DNA from: Dehalococcoidia bacterium
Lineage (GTDB): Bacteria; Chloroflexota; Dehalococcoidia; SM23-28-2
Assembly (NCBI GenBank): GCA_030615765.1
Contig: JAUWYP010000006.1
Span: forward strand, 20,278 to 84,277
Direction: 5' to 3'
Length of the DNA stretch: 64,000 nt
Shown here: positions 47,843-57,004 of the stretch, piece after piece
How the letters are laid out: every line of letters starts with the position of its first letter
How positions within the stretch are numbered: the stretch's first letter is position 1
Position numbers and translations under genes: made by a program
The notes under the pieces: model-generated
Database searches by the model: none
What the model was told of the DNA's origin: nothing
What the model saw: only the letters and a program-made list of their open reading frames with translations

Positions 47843-48052
47843 TTAGCTAGCCAGCGGATAGCCTTCCTCCTCCATGGCCTTCTCGATGGCCGTCAGCTCC
47901 ACCACAGAGGGATCATACCGAATTGTCACCTGTTTCGTCTGGGGGTTGCCGCCAACAAACTGCACCCCCGCCAGCTTGGACAGAGCGTTGCGGATAGCGG
48001 CGATACAGTGGTCGCAGGAGATATCGGGTGCCGTGAGAGTTACCTCCTCCAC
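47843..48052 (-). CDS. Heavy-metal-associated (HMA) domain protein, CopZ-like
   Basis: MEEVTLTAPDISCDHCIAAIRNALSKLAGVQFVGGNPQTKQVTIRYDPSVVELTAIEKAMEEEGYPLAS; CDHC metal-binding motif. Confidence 0.9.
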   Translation of the reverse strand: MEEVTLTAPDISCDHCIAAIRNALSKLAGVQFVGGNPQTKQVTIRYDPSVVELTAIEKAMEEEGYPLAS

Positions 48053-48056
48053 AATC

Positions 48057-48815
48057 TCACCTCCTCAGAAAGATCGACTTCTTGGTTGCCAGGCGAACCG
48101 CCTCAGCATGGGCCCGCTCCTCCAGGGCATCGTCCAGGGGCGACAGCTCGACCTCGCCGTACCTGCGCCTGAGAGCCTGGGCGATGAGATGATCAGCGAA
48201 GCGGGGGTTCTTCGGCAGGAGCGAGCCGTGCAGGTAGGTGCCGAAGGCGTTCTCTCCCTGCACCACCCCCTCGCTGCCATCGCGGCCGTTGTTGCCGAAG
48301 CCAGCGATAACCGTCGCTAATGGGCGAGCGCTTGGCCCCAGGTAGGTGCGGCCGCCGTGGTTCTCGAAGCCGACCAGCGTTGCGCCTTGCCAGCGCACGA
48401 CCACGTTGCCAATGAAACGCCTGGCCGTCGGGCCGGGGTGGACCGTCCAGGCGTCGAAGATGCCCACGCCCGCCAGCTCCTCGCCAGCGGCAGGGCGATA
48501 GTGGCGCCCCAGAAGCTGATAGCCGCCGCAGACCGCCAGGAGCACGACGCCCTGCTCCACCGCCCGGTGCAGGGCCTCGGCCTTGGTTCCCAGCAGGTCC
48601 GCCGCTACCCGCCGCTGCTCGCGGTCCTGGGCACCGCCGATGAAGATCAGGTCATAGGCGGCCGGATCGAGAGCCTCGCCCAGCTCCAGCTCGTCCACCG
48701 CCAGGGCGATGTCTCGCTGCTGGCAGCGGCGGCGCAGGCAGAGGATATTGCCGCGGTCGCCATAGAGGTTCATCAGCTTGGGGTAGAGATGAGCGAGGCG
48801 GAGAGCGGCTTCCAC
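48057..48815 (-). CDS. gatD: Lipid II isoglutaminyl synthase glutaminase subunit GatD (GTG start probable)
   Basis: LRLAHLYPKLMNLYGDRGNILCLRRRCQQRDI...DLIFIGGAQDREQ...VLLAVCGGYQLLGRHY...FENHGGRTYLG; paired with MurT. Confidence 0.92.
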   Translation of the reverse strand: MEAALRLAHLYPKLMNLYGDRGNILCLRRRCQQRDIALAVDELELGEALDPAAYDLIFIGGAQDREQRRVAADLLGTKAEALHRAVEQGVVLLAVCGGYQLLGRHYRPAAGEELAGVGIFDAWTVHPGPTARRFIGNVVVRWQGATLVGFENHGGRTYLGPSARPLATVIAGFGNNGRDGSEGVVQGENAFGTYLHGSLLPKNPRFADHLIAQALRRRYGEVELSPLDDALEERAHAEAVRLATKKSIFLRR

Positions 48816-48819
48816 GGCC

Positions 48820-50229
48820 TCAGGCCTCCTCCCAGAAAGGCGGACGCTGGCTCCAGCGGGCAAGGAGCTTGCGCACCTGAAGCATGGCGGTGTAGGTGGG
48901 AATCACGTACAGCCGCTCGCCCTCCGGCGTGAGCGCCAGGGCCGCCTCCAGGGCGGCCTCCGTATCCTCTTCGATGGGGGGATTGGCGTCGATATCGGCG
49001 TATTTCAGGCGGAGGGCCATGTCGGCCGCCCGCCGGCCGGAAGCCAGCACCAGAACCCCCTGGCCGGCCAGCATCTCGAAGTCCACGTCCCAAATCCAGG
49101 AGACGTCCCGCCCATCGGCGATGTCATCATTGAGCAGGAACAGCAGGTTCTTCGGCCCCTTCTCGGCGCTGATCGCCCGCAGCACCTGGTTGAGGCCGGC
49201 GGGGTTCTTGGCCAGGATGGTCTGCACGTCGCGCCCGCGGACGGTCATCCTCTCCTGGCGGCCGAAGGCAGCGGTGAAGGAAGCGACGCCGCTCTGGATG
49301 GCCTCCGCAGGCACGTCGAGAGCAATGCCGACGCTCACCGCCGCCAGGGCGTTGTAGGCGTTGTACAGGCCCATGAGAGGCAACGACAGGTCGAACTGCC
49401 CCGACGGGGTGGATAGGGATAGGCCCAGGGGATGGCCAGGGCTTTGTTCCACCGCGGTGGCCTCAACGTCGGCGGCCGGCCGCGTTCTGCCGCAGCCGGG
49501 GCAGACCCAGTGCCCCACATGTCCGTAGAACACAGCGCTGTAGCTGTACTCCCGGCCGCAGGCGGGGCACCAGCGGGCATCGGCGGCGTGCTCGATCTGC
49601 TCCACGGCGCAGGAGGTGTCGCCCACGGCGTAGAACAAGACGGGCCCGCGGCAGGCATCGGCCAGGCTGGCTACAGCGGGGTCGTCAGCGTTGAGGACGA
49701 CGGTGGTGGAAGGAGGGAAGGCAGCCAGCGCCCGCCGCCAGAGGGCGGCCACGCTGTCCACCTCGCCGTAGCGGTCGAGCTGATCGCGGAAGAGGTTGGT
49801 GAAGGCGACCACACGGGGAGAGAGCGCAGCGGCTGCCTCTGGCAGCGTCGCCTCGTCCACCTCGAAGACGCCCAGGCATCGCTCGGGCTGGGGTAATCGG
49901 CCGCGGACATCCGTAGCCTCGATGAGGCAGGCGGTGATGCCCCGCATAAGGTTGGAGCCGCTGTGGTTGTGAACCGGGCGGTAGCCAGCCGCCTGAGCGA
50001 TGTTCCTGACCAGGCGAGCGCTGGTCGTCTTGCCGTTGGTGCCGGTGATGAGGATGCAGCCATGGCCCAGCTGGGCCGCCAAGCGACTCGCCAGCCCTGG
50101 CGCGAGGGCGTCGGCCACCAAGCCGGGGAGAGCGGTGCCACCACCGAACCCCAGGCGACGGCTGAGGGCGGCCACCGCCTTGGCCGTCGTCACTGCTGCC
50201 GCCGTGCGCAGGCCTAAGACCACGCTCAC
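48820..50229 (-). CDS. murT: MurT-type Mur ligase (lipid II isoglutaminyl synthase subunit)
   Basis: GCILITGTNGKTTSARLVRNIAQAAGYRPVHNHSGSNLMRGI...; CxxC pairs (CPACGREYSYSAVFYGHVGHWVCPGCGR) typical of MurT; GTG at 50229 overlaps the upstream stop. Confidence 0.93.
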   Translation of the reverse strand: MSVVLGLRTAAAVTTAKAVAALSRRLGFGGGTALPGLVADALAPGLASRLAAQLGHGCILITGTNGKTTSARLVRNIAQAAGYRPVHNHSGSNLMRGITACLIEATDVRGRLPQPERCLGVFEVDEATLPEAAAALSPRVVAFTNLFRDQLDRYGEVDSVAALWRRALAAFPPSTTVVLNADDPAVASLADACRGPVLFYAVGDTSCAVEQIEHAADARWCPACGREYSYSAVFYGHVGHWVCPGCGRTRPAADVEATAVEQSPGHPLGLSLSTPSGQFDLSLPLMGLYNAYNALAAVSVGIALDVPAEAIQSGVASFTAAFGRQERMTVRGRDVQTILAKNPAGLNQVLRAISAEKGPKNLLFLLNDDIADGRDVSWIWDVDFEMLAGQGVLVLASGRRAADMALRLKYADIDANPPIEEDTEAALEAALALTPEGERLYVIPTYTAMLQVRKLLARWSQRPPFWEEA

Positions 50230-50885
50230 TGGGTCCCCTTGCGTGCCTCGACGAGCTTCACCAGGCCACCGAAGAAACTGTCGACCGCCAGCACCTGAAA
50301 GCCCGCCTTTTCCACGTTGGCCACAGTGTCGCGGTTGATGTTGGCCCCCGACACGCGCACCATGAGCGGGTTCAAGAGGTCCATGAGCCAGCCGAGGAGA
50401 CGGTTGCCCAGGCGAACGTGCTCGAGAAGGATAAGGCGCCCGCCCGGCTTGAGCACTCGCCGCACCTCCCTGAGGCCAGCGATGGGGTCGGGCACCGAGC
50501 AAAAGACAAAGGTTGCGGCGGCGGAGTCGAAGGCGTTATCGGGGAAGGCCAGACGCTGGGCATCCATGAGACCAAGCTCCACCGGCTTTCCGTTCTTGCG
50601 AGCCTTGTTTGCAGCCCGCGCCAAGAGCTTCGGGCTCAGGTCTATCGCCACGACCGCAGCGTCGGACGGATGGTAGGCCACATTAGTCCCTGTCCCCACG
50701 CCCACCTCCAAGACGCGACCGGCCTCCACCTTCGACCAGAGGATGCGCCGCCAGCGCCCGATGGCGAGCCGTTCCAGCAGGGCACCCTGCAGGTCGTACA
50801 AGGCCGCCTGGCGGTTGTAGCGACGCTGCGTCAGCTTGGTCGGCCTCCAGTGCTGCCCCTGAGTCGTCTCCGGAGAGTTGCCCAC
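50226..50885 (-). CDS. Class I SAM-dependent methyltransferase (UbiE-like)
   Basis: RVLEVGVGTGTNVAYHPSDAAVVAIDLSPKLLARA...FVFCSVPDPIAGLREVRRVLKPGGRLILLEHV. Confidence 0.9.
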   Translation of the reverse strand: MGNSPETTQGQHWRPTKLTQRRYNRQAALYDLQGALLERLAIGRWRRILWSKVEAGRVLEVGVGTGTNVAYHPSDAAVVAIDLSPKLLARAANKARKNGKPVELGLMDAQRLAFPDNAFDSAAATFVFCSVPDPIAGLREVRRVLKPGGRLILLEHVRLGNRLLGWLMDLLNPLMVRVSGANINRDTVANVEKAGFQVLAVDSFFGGLVKLVEARKGTQ

Positions 50886-50908
50886 GGTAGTCTCCTCACC
50901 AGTCGAGT

Positions 50909-53206
50909 TCAGGCTGTCGCCTTGAATCGGCGCAGGCGGAGGGAATTGGCCATCACTGTTAGCGAGCTGAAGGCCATGGCCACCGCCGCCAGGATCGGGT
51001 TCAGGAAGCCGAACTCGCCGAAGAAGGGCTCGAGACCGCCCGGCACGCCTGTCCTCGAGAACAAAGGATACAGAATGCCAGCCGCAATGGGAATGAGGGC
51101 GACGTTGTAGAAGAAGGCCCAGAACAGGTTCTGGCGGATGATCTGGATGGTCTTCTTGCTGAGGGCGATGGCGGTTGCCACGCCGCGCAGGTCGCCGCGG
51201 ATGAGGGTGATGTCCGAGGCCTCCATGGCCACGTCGGTGCCGCTGCCGATGGCGATGCCTACGTCGGCTTGAACCAGAGCGGGGGCGTCGTTGATGCCGT
51301 CGCCGACCATGGCCACCACCCTGCCCTCGCGCTGGAGATCGCGCACCTGCTTGGCCTTGTCCTCGGGCAGAACCTCCGCCAGCACGCGGTCGACGCCCAC
51401 CTGGCGGGCAATGGCCTCAGCCGTGCGGTGATGGTCGCCGGTGAGCATGATCACCTCGATGCCCATCGCCTTGAGGTTGGCGATGGCCTCCTGGGCGCTC
51501 TCCTTGACTGTATCGGCCACAGCGATCACGCCCAGGACCTGGCCGTCGGCGGCCACGAACATCGCTGTCTTGCCCTGGGCCAGCAACTCCTCGGCGGTCG
51601 CCGCCAGGCCGTTCAGCTTGGCGGCCCGCTGCTCCATCAAACTAAGGTTGCCCAGGAGAACCTGGCGCCCGCCCACCTGGGCCTGAACGCCTAGGCCGGG
51701 CACGGCCACGAAGTCCTGGGCCTCGGCCAGGGCCAGACCCTTCTCCTGGGCCGCCGTTACGATCGCCTCCCCGAGGGGGTGCTCCGAGCCCCGTTCGGCG
51801 CTGGCGGCCAGACGCAGCACCTCGTCCGGCTGGCCATCGCCGGCCAGCACGTCGGTCACCCGCGGCCTGCCCTCGGTGATGGTGCCGGTCTTGTCCATGA
51901 CGGCCGCCTGCACCCGATGAGCCGTCTCCAGGGCCTCGGCGCCGCGTATGAGGACACCGCTCTCCGCCCCCTTGCCGGTGCCGACCATGATGGCCGTGGG
52001 GGTGGCCAGGCCGAGGGCGCAGGGGCAGGCGATAATGAGCACAGCCACGGCGCTCAGGAGGGCGTAGGTCAACGCAGGCGATGGGCCAACAATGAGCCAG
52101 ACAACGAAGGTGAGGGCCGCCACCACCATGACCGCGGGCACGAAGTAGGAAGCGACCACGTCGGCGAGGCGCTGGATGGGCGCCTTGGAGCCCTGGGCCT
52201 CCTCCACCAGGCGGATGATCTGGGCGAGGACGGTCTCCTTGCCCACCTTGGTGGCGCGGAAGCGGAAGGAGCCCACCTTGTTGATGGTGGCGCCGATCAC
52301 CTCGTCGCCGGGGCCCTTCTCCAGCGGGATGCTCTCGCCGCTGATCATCGACTCGTCCACCGCGGAGCGGCCCTCGAGGACGATGCCGTCGACGGGGATC
52401 TTCTCGCCCGGGCGCACGACCACGACATCGCCGGGAGCCACCTGCTCGATGGGGATGTCCTGCTCCCGGCCGTCGCGGACAACGCGTGCGGTCTTGGCCC
52501 GCAGGCCCATGAGGCGCTTGATGGCCGCCGAGGTCCGGCTCTTGGCGCGAGCCTCCAGCCAGCGGCCCAGCAGGATGAGGGCGATGATGAGGGCGGAGGT
52601 CTCGAAGTAGACGCTGGTCTCGATGGCCGCCGCCTCGAACAGCCCGGGCCCAAAGGTGGCGGCGATGCTGTAGCCGTAGGCGGCGCTGGTGCCCACGGCG
52701 ATGAGGGTATTCATGTCGGCGGTGAAGTGCTTGGCGGTCTTCCAAGTGCCCAGATAGAACTGCCAGCCGGCCCAGAACTGCACCGGAGTGGCTAGCAGGA
52801 AGGAGACGACGTTGATCCAGCGAACGGGGATATCGGCCAGGAGAGGGATGTGCTGGTGCTGGGCGCCCAGCATGAGGAGACCGCCAATAGCGCCCGCGAA
52901 GAGCAGTTTGGTCAGGAGGGTGCGCTGCTCCCTCTCCCGCGCCTCGGCCTCAGCGTCCCGCTCCTCCTCCGCCACCTCGCGCAGACGATAGCCGGCATCG
53001 TCCACCGCCCGCCGCAGGTCTGCGATGGCCACCTGGCCGGGCAGGAACTTCACGGTCGCCCGCTCGGTGGCCAGGTTGACCGTCGCTTCGCTGACGCCGG
53101 GCACCTTCTTGAGGGCACGCTCTACCCGCCGCACGCAGGAGGCGCAGGTCATGCCCTCGATAGGAATGGTCAACTGCTGCTTCTCTTCTGTCTTGTCCTC
53201 AGCCAT
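50909..53206 (-). CDS. copA: Copper-translocating P1B-type ATPase
   Basis: N-terminal HMA (GMTCASC), CPC motif ([36 protein letters not shown]), [24 protein letters not shown] at 53206 preferred over TTG at 53242. Confidence 0.96.
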   Translation of the reverse strand: MAEDKTEEKQQLTIPIEGMTCASCVRRVERALKKVPGVSEATVNLATERATVKFLPGQVAIADLRRAVDDAGYRLREVAEEERDAEAEAREREQRTLLTKLLFAGAIGGLLMLGAQHQHIPLLADIPVRWINVVSFLLATPVQFWAGWQFYLGTWKTAKHFTADMNTLIAVGTSAAYGYSIAATFGPGLFEAAAIETSVYFETSALIIALILLGRWLEARAKSRTSAAIKRLMGLRAKTARVVRDGREQDIPIEQVAPGDVVVVRPGEKIPVDGIVLEGRSAVDESMISGESIPLEKGPGDEVIGATINKVGSFRFRATKVGKETVLAQIIRLVEEAQGSKAPIQRLADVVASYFVPAVMVVAALTFVVWLIVGPSPALTYALLSAVAVLIIACPCALGLATPTAIMVGTGKGAESGVLIRGAEALETAHRVQAAVMDKTGTITEGRPRVTDVLAGDGQPDEVLRLAASAERGSEHPLGEAIVTAAQEKGLALAEAQDFVAVPGLGVQAQVGGRQVLLGNLSLMEQRAAKLNGLAATAEELLAQGKTAMFVAADGQVLGVIAVADTVKESAQEAIANLKAMGIEVIMLTGDHHRTAEAIARQVGVDRVLAEVLPEDKAKQVRDLQREGRVVAMVGDGINDAPALVQADVGIAIGSGTDVAMEASDITLIRGDLRGVATAIALSKKTIQIIRQNLFWAFFYNVALIPIAAGILYPLFSRTGVPGGLEPFFGEFGFLNPILAAVAMAFSSLTVMANSLRLRRFKATA

Positions 53207-53238
53207 CTCCAACCCCTCACCCTCTGAGCCGACCTCGC

Positions 53239-53556
53239 TCAACGGTTGGCCAGGGTGTAGAGCTCCTCCAGTTCCTGGACGACCTGCTCCTCGCGGCCGT
53301 TCTTGATGCCATCGATGACGCAGGTGTGCAGATGGCCCTCGAGGACGATGGCCTCCATCTTCTCGATGGCGCGGCGAACGGCGAAGGTCTGCTTCAGGAT
53401 CTCAGGGCAGTACTTGTCCTCCTCGATCATGCGCCGCACGCCGGCCAGGTGGCCGTCGATGTAGTTCAGGCGCTTGAGCACGTCTTCGCGCACCTCATGC
53501 TTCACGGGGCTCACCTCCTGCTCAGTCCCGACTGCCTCTATTATAGCATAACCCAC
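53239..53556 (-). CDS. csoR: CsoR-family metal-sensing repressor
   Basis: [58 protein letters not shown]: CsoR Cys/His/Cys (C..H..C) positions. Start may be internal. Confidence 0.92.
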   Translation of the reverse strand: MGYAIIEAVGTEQEVSPVKHEVREDVLKRLNYIDGHLAGVRRMIEEDKYCPEILKQTFAVRRAIEKMEAIVLEGHLHTCVIDGIKNGREEQVVQELEELYTLANR

Positions 53557-53568
53557 ACCCAGGGGGTA
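53557..53568 (-). promoter_or_regulatory. Candidate CsoR operator
   Basis: Minus strand TACCCCCTGGGT just upstream of/overlapping the csoR 5' end, resembling GC-rich CsoR-type palindromes. Confidence 0.4.
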
Positions 53569-53634
53569 GGGGTGTAGACAAGGATAACAGAATCCCCGAC
53601 CTCTGTCAATGCGGGAGATCCAGATACCCCCTGC

Positions 53635-53760
53635 CTACGGCTTGAGCAGCACCTTGAGCGCCTCGTCCTCACGAGCGGCCATGAGCTGATAGCCGCGGGG
53701 CGCCTCGCTCAGCGGCAGGACGTGGCTGGCGATGGGGGCGGGGTGGTTCTTCGCCGGCCT
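53635..53760 (-). pseudogene. Remnant of a zinc-dependent alcohol dehydrogenase (C-terminal ~37 aa only)
   Basis: AKNHPAPIASHVLPLSEAPRGYQLMAAREDEALKVLLKP* matches the C-terminal end typical of Zn-ADH (shxlpLseap.gy..f..r.dg.lKvvLkP); upstream is occupied by another gene. Confidence 0.6.
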
Positions 53761-53771
53761 CCCTCTTGGCC

Positions 53772-54578
53772 CTACAGCCCGTGCCGCTTCCACTGGGGCC
53801 GCCGCTTCTCGATGAAAGAGCTGGCGCCCTCGGTCGGTGAGTCGCCGCGGAAGGCGAGGGTGCGAAACGTCTCCGCCTCGATCTGGAGCCCTTCCTCCAG
53901 CGGGCGGCCGATCCCTCGAATCAGGGCCTCCTTGTCGCTGCGGATGGCCCCCTGCGGGAGCTGGCAGATCTGCTCCGCCAGCTGGCTGGCGCGGGCCATG
54001 AGCTGATCCTTGGGCACGACCTCGTTCACCAGGCCAATGCGGAGAGCCTCCTGGACGTCGATCAGGCGGCCGGTGATGATCAGCTCCAGGGCGCGGCCGA
54101 GGCCGACGATCCGCCACAGGCGCTGAGTGCCGCCGTCGCCCAGGCCGATATTCCAGCGTCGATTCAAGATGCCGAACTGGGCGTGGTCAGCGGCGAGGCG
54201 AATGTCGCACATGCAGGCGATCTCCAGGCCGCCGGCCAGGCAGTAGCCGTTGATGACCGCGATCATCGGCTTGTATATGTCCAGGCCCAGGGTGTAGCCA
54301 AGGAAGCCTTCCAGATTCTGGAGCTGCACCCGAAATCGATCCTCGGTGATGTCCAGCCACCCCTCGGCTGCCTGCTTGAGGTCAGCGCCAGTGCAGAAGG
54401 CCTTGTCGCCAGCACCGGTGATCACCGCCACGAAGGCATCATCGTCGTCGCGGAAGGTGCGCCAGGCGTTGGCCAGGAGAGCCGCTGTCTCGCTGTCAAC
54501 GCAGTTGAGAACCCGCGGCCGGCTGATAGTGATGTAGAAGACGTGGTTCCGCTTCTCGTAGATCGCCTTGGCTGGCAT
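53772..54578 (-). CDS. Enoyl-CoA hydratase/isomerase family protein
   Basis: MPAKAIYEKRNHVFYITISRPRVLNCVDSETAALLANAWRTFRDDDDAFVAVITGAGDKAFCTGADLKQ...AVINGYCLAGGLEIACMCDIRLA. Confidence 0.93.
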   Translation of the reverse strand: MPAKAIYEKRNHVFYITISRPRVLNCVDSETAALLANAWRTFRDDDDAFVAVITGAGDKAFCTGADLKQAAEGWLDITEDRFRVQLQNLEGFLGYTLGLDIYKPMIAVINGYCLAGGLEIACMCDIRLAADHAQFGILNRRWNIGLGDGGTQRLWRIVGLGRALELIITGRLIDVQEALRIGLVNEVVPKDQLMARASQLAEQICQLPQGAIRSDKEALIRGIGRPLEEGLQIEAETFRTLAFRGDSPTEGASSFIEKRRPQWKRHGL

Positions 54579-54649
54579 CTGAGAGTACCTCCTGTCGAAT
54601 AATGCTCGATGGGGCCATGAACCTGCGCCGCTTCTCGAGAGCGCCGCGA

Positions 54650-55744
54650 TCAGCTGTGCAGAATGTGCAGGACATCGCCGTCCTGCACGACGTAGCCCTT
54701 GCCCTCGGTGCGGAGGGTGCCGCGTTTGCGAGCCTCGGCCAGGGAGCCGCAGCCCAGGATCTCCTCCCAGCCGATGGCCTCGGCCCGAATGAACCCCTTC
54801 TCCATGTCGGAGTGGATCTTGCCGGCCGCCTGCTGGGCGGGGGTCCCCCGCGGCACGGTCCAGGCGCGGCACTCGTCGCCGACCACGGTGTAGAAGGTGA
54901 TGAGGCCCATCAGGTCGAAGGTCTGCTGAAGGACGCGCTGCACACCGGCGTCGGTCAGGCCCATGTCCTGGCGAAACTCCCAGGCCTCCTCCTCGGAAAG
55001 CTCAGCCAGCTCCATCTCCAGCTGGCCACAGAGGGCGACCACCCGCGTGCCCTCACCGGCGTAGCGAGTGGCGAATTCGCTCTCGATGTCCGCAATCTTC
55101 GAAGCGTCCTCCTCGCCCACGTTGACTACGAGCAGAATGGGCTTCAGGGTGAGGAGAGCGTAGTCGCGCAGGGCCTTCTCCTCCTCGGCTGTCAGGGTTT
55201 GCCCCCGCAGGGGCTTCTCCTCCTCCAGGGAGGCCTTGACCCGCCGCAGGAGCTCCATCTCCCGCTCGCCGGCCTCTCGCTCGCCCGGCTTGGACGCGCG
55301 CACCACGGGCGCGAGCCGCTCCAGGCGCTTCTCCACGACGGCAAGGTCAGCCAGGGCGAGCTCGACGTCCATGGCGGCGATGTCCCGGTGAGGGTCGATG
55401 CTTCCCTGGGGATGAGGCACATCGTCTCGCTGGAAGGTGCGGACGACGTGGAGGAGGCCGTCGCTGGCGGAGAGGGCGGAAAGGACCTGGCTGGAGGGGC
55501 CGCCGCCGCGGCTGGCGGTAGCACTCATGGCAGGCAGGTCAATGTAGCGCACCTCGGCCGGGGTGGCCTTCTTGGACTGAAACTGGGCGGCGAGCTTGCT
55601 CAGGCGCTCGTCGGGCACCTTCACCACGCCGATGTGCGTCTCCACGCCCGCCCTGTAGCCACCGGTCTCGGCGTGGCCATGGGTGAGGGCGTTGAAGACG
55701 GTGGTCTTGCCGCAAAGGGGAAGGCCAACGATGCCCAGGTCCAT
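54650..55744 (-). CDS. ychF: Redox-regulated ATPase YchF (Obg-like)
   Basis: MDLGIVGLPLCGKTTVFNALTHGHAETGGYRAGVETHIGVVKVPDERLSKLAAQFQSKKATPAEVRYIDLPAM; TGS domain at C-terminus. Confidence 0.94.
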   Translation of the reverse strand: MDLGIVGLPLCGKTTVFNALTHGHAETGGYRAGVETHIGVVKVPDERLSKLAAQFQSKKATPAEVRYIDLPAMSATASRGGGPSSQVLSALSASDGLLHVVRTFQRDDVPHPQGSIDPHRDIAAMDVELALADLAVVEKRLERLAPVVRASKPGEREAGEREMELLRRVKASLEEEKPLRGQTLTAEEEKALRDYALLTLKPILLVVNVGEEDASKIADIESEFATRYAGEGTRVVALCGQLEMELAELSEEEAWEFRQDMGLTDAGVQRVLQQTFDLMGLITFYTVVGDECRAWTVPRGTPAQQAAGKIHSDMEKGFIRAEAIGWEEILGCGSLAEARKRGTLRTEGKGYVVQDGDVLHILHS

Positions 55745-55786
55745 ACCGCCACCCCGCCACCAGCATAGTGCCGCCCGAAAGGGGTG

Positions 55787-56464
55787 TCAACGCGCAGTGG
55801 CGCCCATCGCCAGCCGACAGACCTCCCGCAGGCAGCACTGAGGGCAGAGCGGCGCCTTGCGGCAGACGGTCTTGGCGTGGCGGTCGATGAGGGCATGGTA
55901 TTCGTTGAACAACTGCACGTCGGGCGGCAGGGCCTGGCTGAACATCGCCTGCCAGGAGGCATAGCTGTCGCTGGTCGGCTCCAGGCCCAGGCGGGGGAAG
56001 ACGCGGCGGGTGTAGGCGTCGATGACGAAGCTGGGCTTCTCGGCCGCATAGAGGATGATGGAATCGGCCGTCTCCTGGCCGATGCCGTGGGTAGCAAGAA
56101 GCTGCTGTCGGAGCTGCGGCAGGGGCAAGGCAAACAGGGCATCCAGGTCGCCGCCGTGCCTGTCGAAGAGCATCTCCAGGAAGGCCTTGACCTTGCGGGC
56201 CTTGGCGTTGTAGTAACCGGCGGGATGAATCAGCCGGGCCAGCTCATCGAGGCCGACCTTCAGGAGGCCTTCCGGCGAGAGGATCCCCGCCGCCTTGAGG
56301 TTCTCGATGGCTTTCTCCACGTTTACCCAGGCGGACGACTGGGTGAGGATAGCCCCAACGACGACCTCGAAGGGCGAATCCCCGGGCCACCAGTGCTGAG
56401 GGCCGTAGGCGGCGTAGAGGCGCCAGTATATCTCGGGAAGCTTCTCGGCGATGGGCTTGGCCAC
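55787..56464 (-). CDS. Endonuclease III domain-containing DNA glycosylase (HhH-GPD, [4Fe-4S])
   Basis: WWPGDSPFEVVVGAILTQSSAWVNVEKAIENL...LLATHGIGQETADSIILYAAEKPSFVIDAYTRRVFPRLG...C-terminal Cys cluster. Confidence 0.93.
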   Translation of the reverse strand: MAKPIAEKLPEIYWRLYAAYGPQHWWPGDSPFEVVVGAILTQSSAWVNVEKAIENLKAAGILSPEGLLKVGLDELARLIHPAGYYNAKARKVKAFLEMLFDRHGGDLDALFALPLPQLRQQLLATHGIGQETADSIILYAAEKPSFVIDAYTRRVFPRLGLEPTSDSYASWQAMFSQALPPDVQLFNEYHALIDRHAKTVCRKAPLCPQCCLREVCRLAMGATAR

Positions 56465-56470
56465 GGCTGG

Positions 56471-56956
56471 CTAGCTCTCCTGGAGCTGTCCCTCCTCGGG
56501 GCCCTTGGTTGCCTTCTGGACCCAGTCCGCAACGGTAGACTCGGGCACGCCATCGTAATAGAAGAGATAGGGCTTCAGGTCCAGCACCGGCGTGCCGTCA
56601 ATCGCATCCAGGCCCCGCACCCGCAGCACGTTGCCCCTCCGCTCCAGGAGAGCCACCACCCTCAGGCCGATGGGGTTGGGCCGAACCGGGCTGCGGGTGG
56701 CGAACACTCCCTGAAGGGGAATCCGAGGGTCGCCGCGGGGGTGGACATGCGTCGTCGTCTCTCGAGGCTCCTCCGAGACCAGGTGCATCCAATAGATGAC
56801 GATGATATGAGAGAAGCCCTCGAGGCCATCCAGGGCGCTCGCCCACCTGTCCTGCACGACGATCGTGGACTCCAGGCTTTCCCAGCCCTCCCTGCGTGGT
56901 TCCCTCACGGAGCTGCGCACCACCCCAATGGGCTTCACAACGACCGGTTCCAGCAT
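56471..56956 (-). CDS. TrmO-like (TsaA/VirR superfamily) SAM-dependent methyltransferase
   Basis: PIGVVRSSV...ALDGLEGFSHIIVIYWMHLV...GVFATRSPVRPNPIGLRVVALLERRGNVLRVRGLDAIDGTPVLDLKPYL. Confidence 0.93.
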   Translation of the reverse strand: MLEPVVVKPIGVVRSSVREPRREGWESLESTIVVQDRWASALDGLEGFSHIIVIYWMHLVSEEPRETTTHVHPRGDPRIPLQGVFATRSPVRPNPIGLRVVALLERRGNVLRVRGLDAIDGTPVLDLKPYLFYYDGVPESTVADWVQKATKGPEEGQLQES

Positions 56957-57004
56957 CGCACCGTCCTCCAGCTCAGTACAGTCTCAGGGGAACTCCGTCG
57001 CTGG

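Noticed and set aside
53635-54117. 160-aa ORF as a full gene
   Set aside because: Most of it is an alternative frame of the enoyl-CoA hydratase gene; only its last ~37 codons look like a real (remnant) protein sequence.
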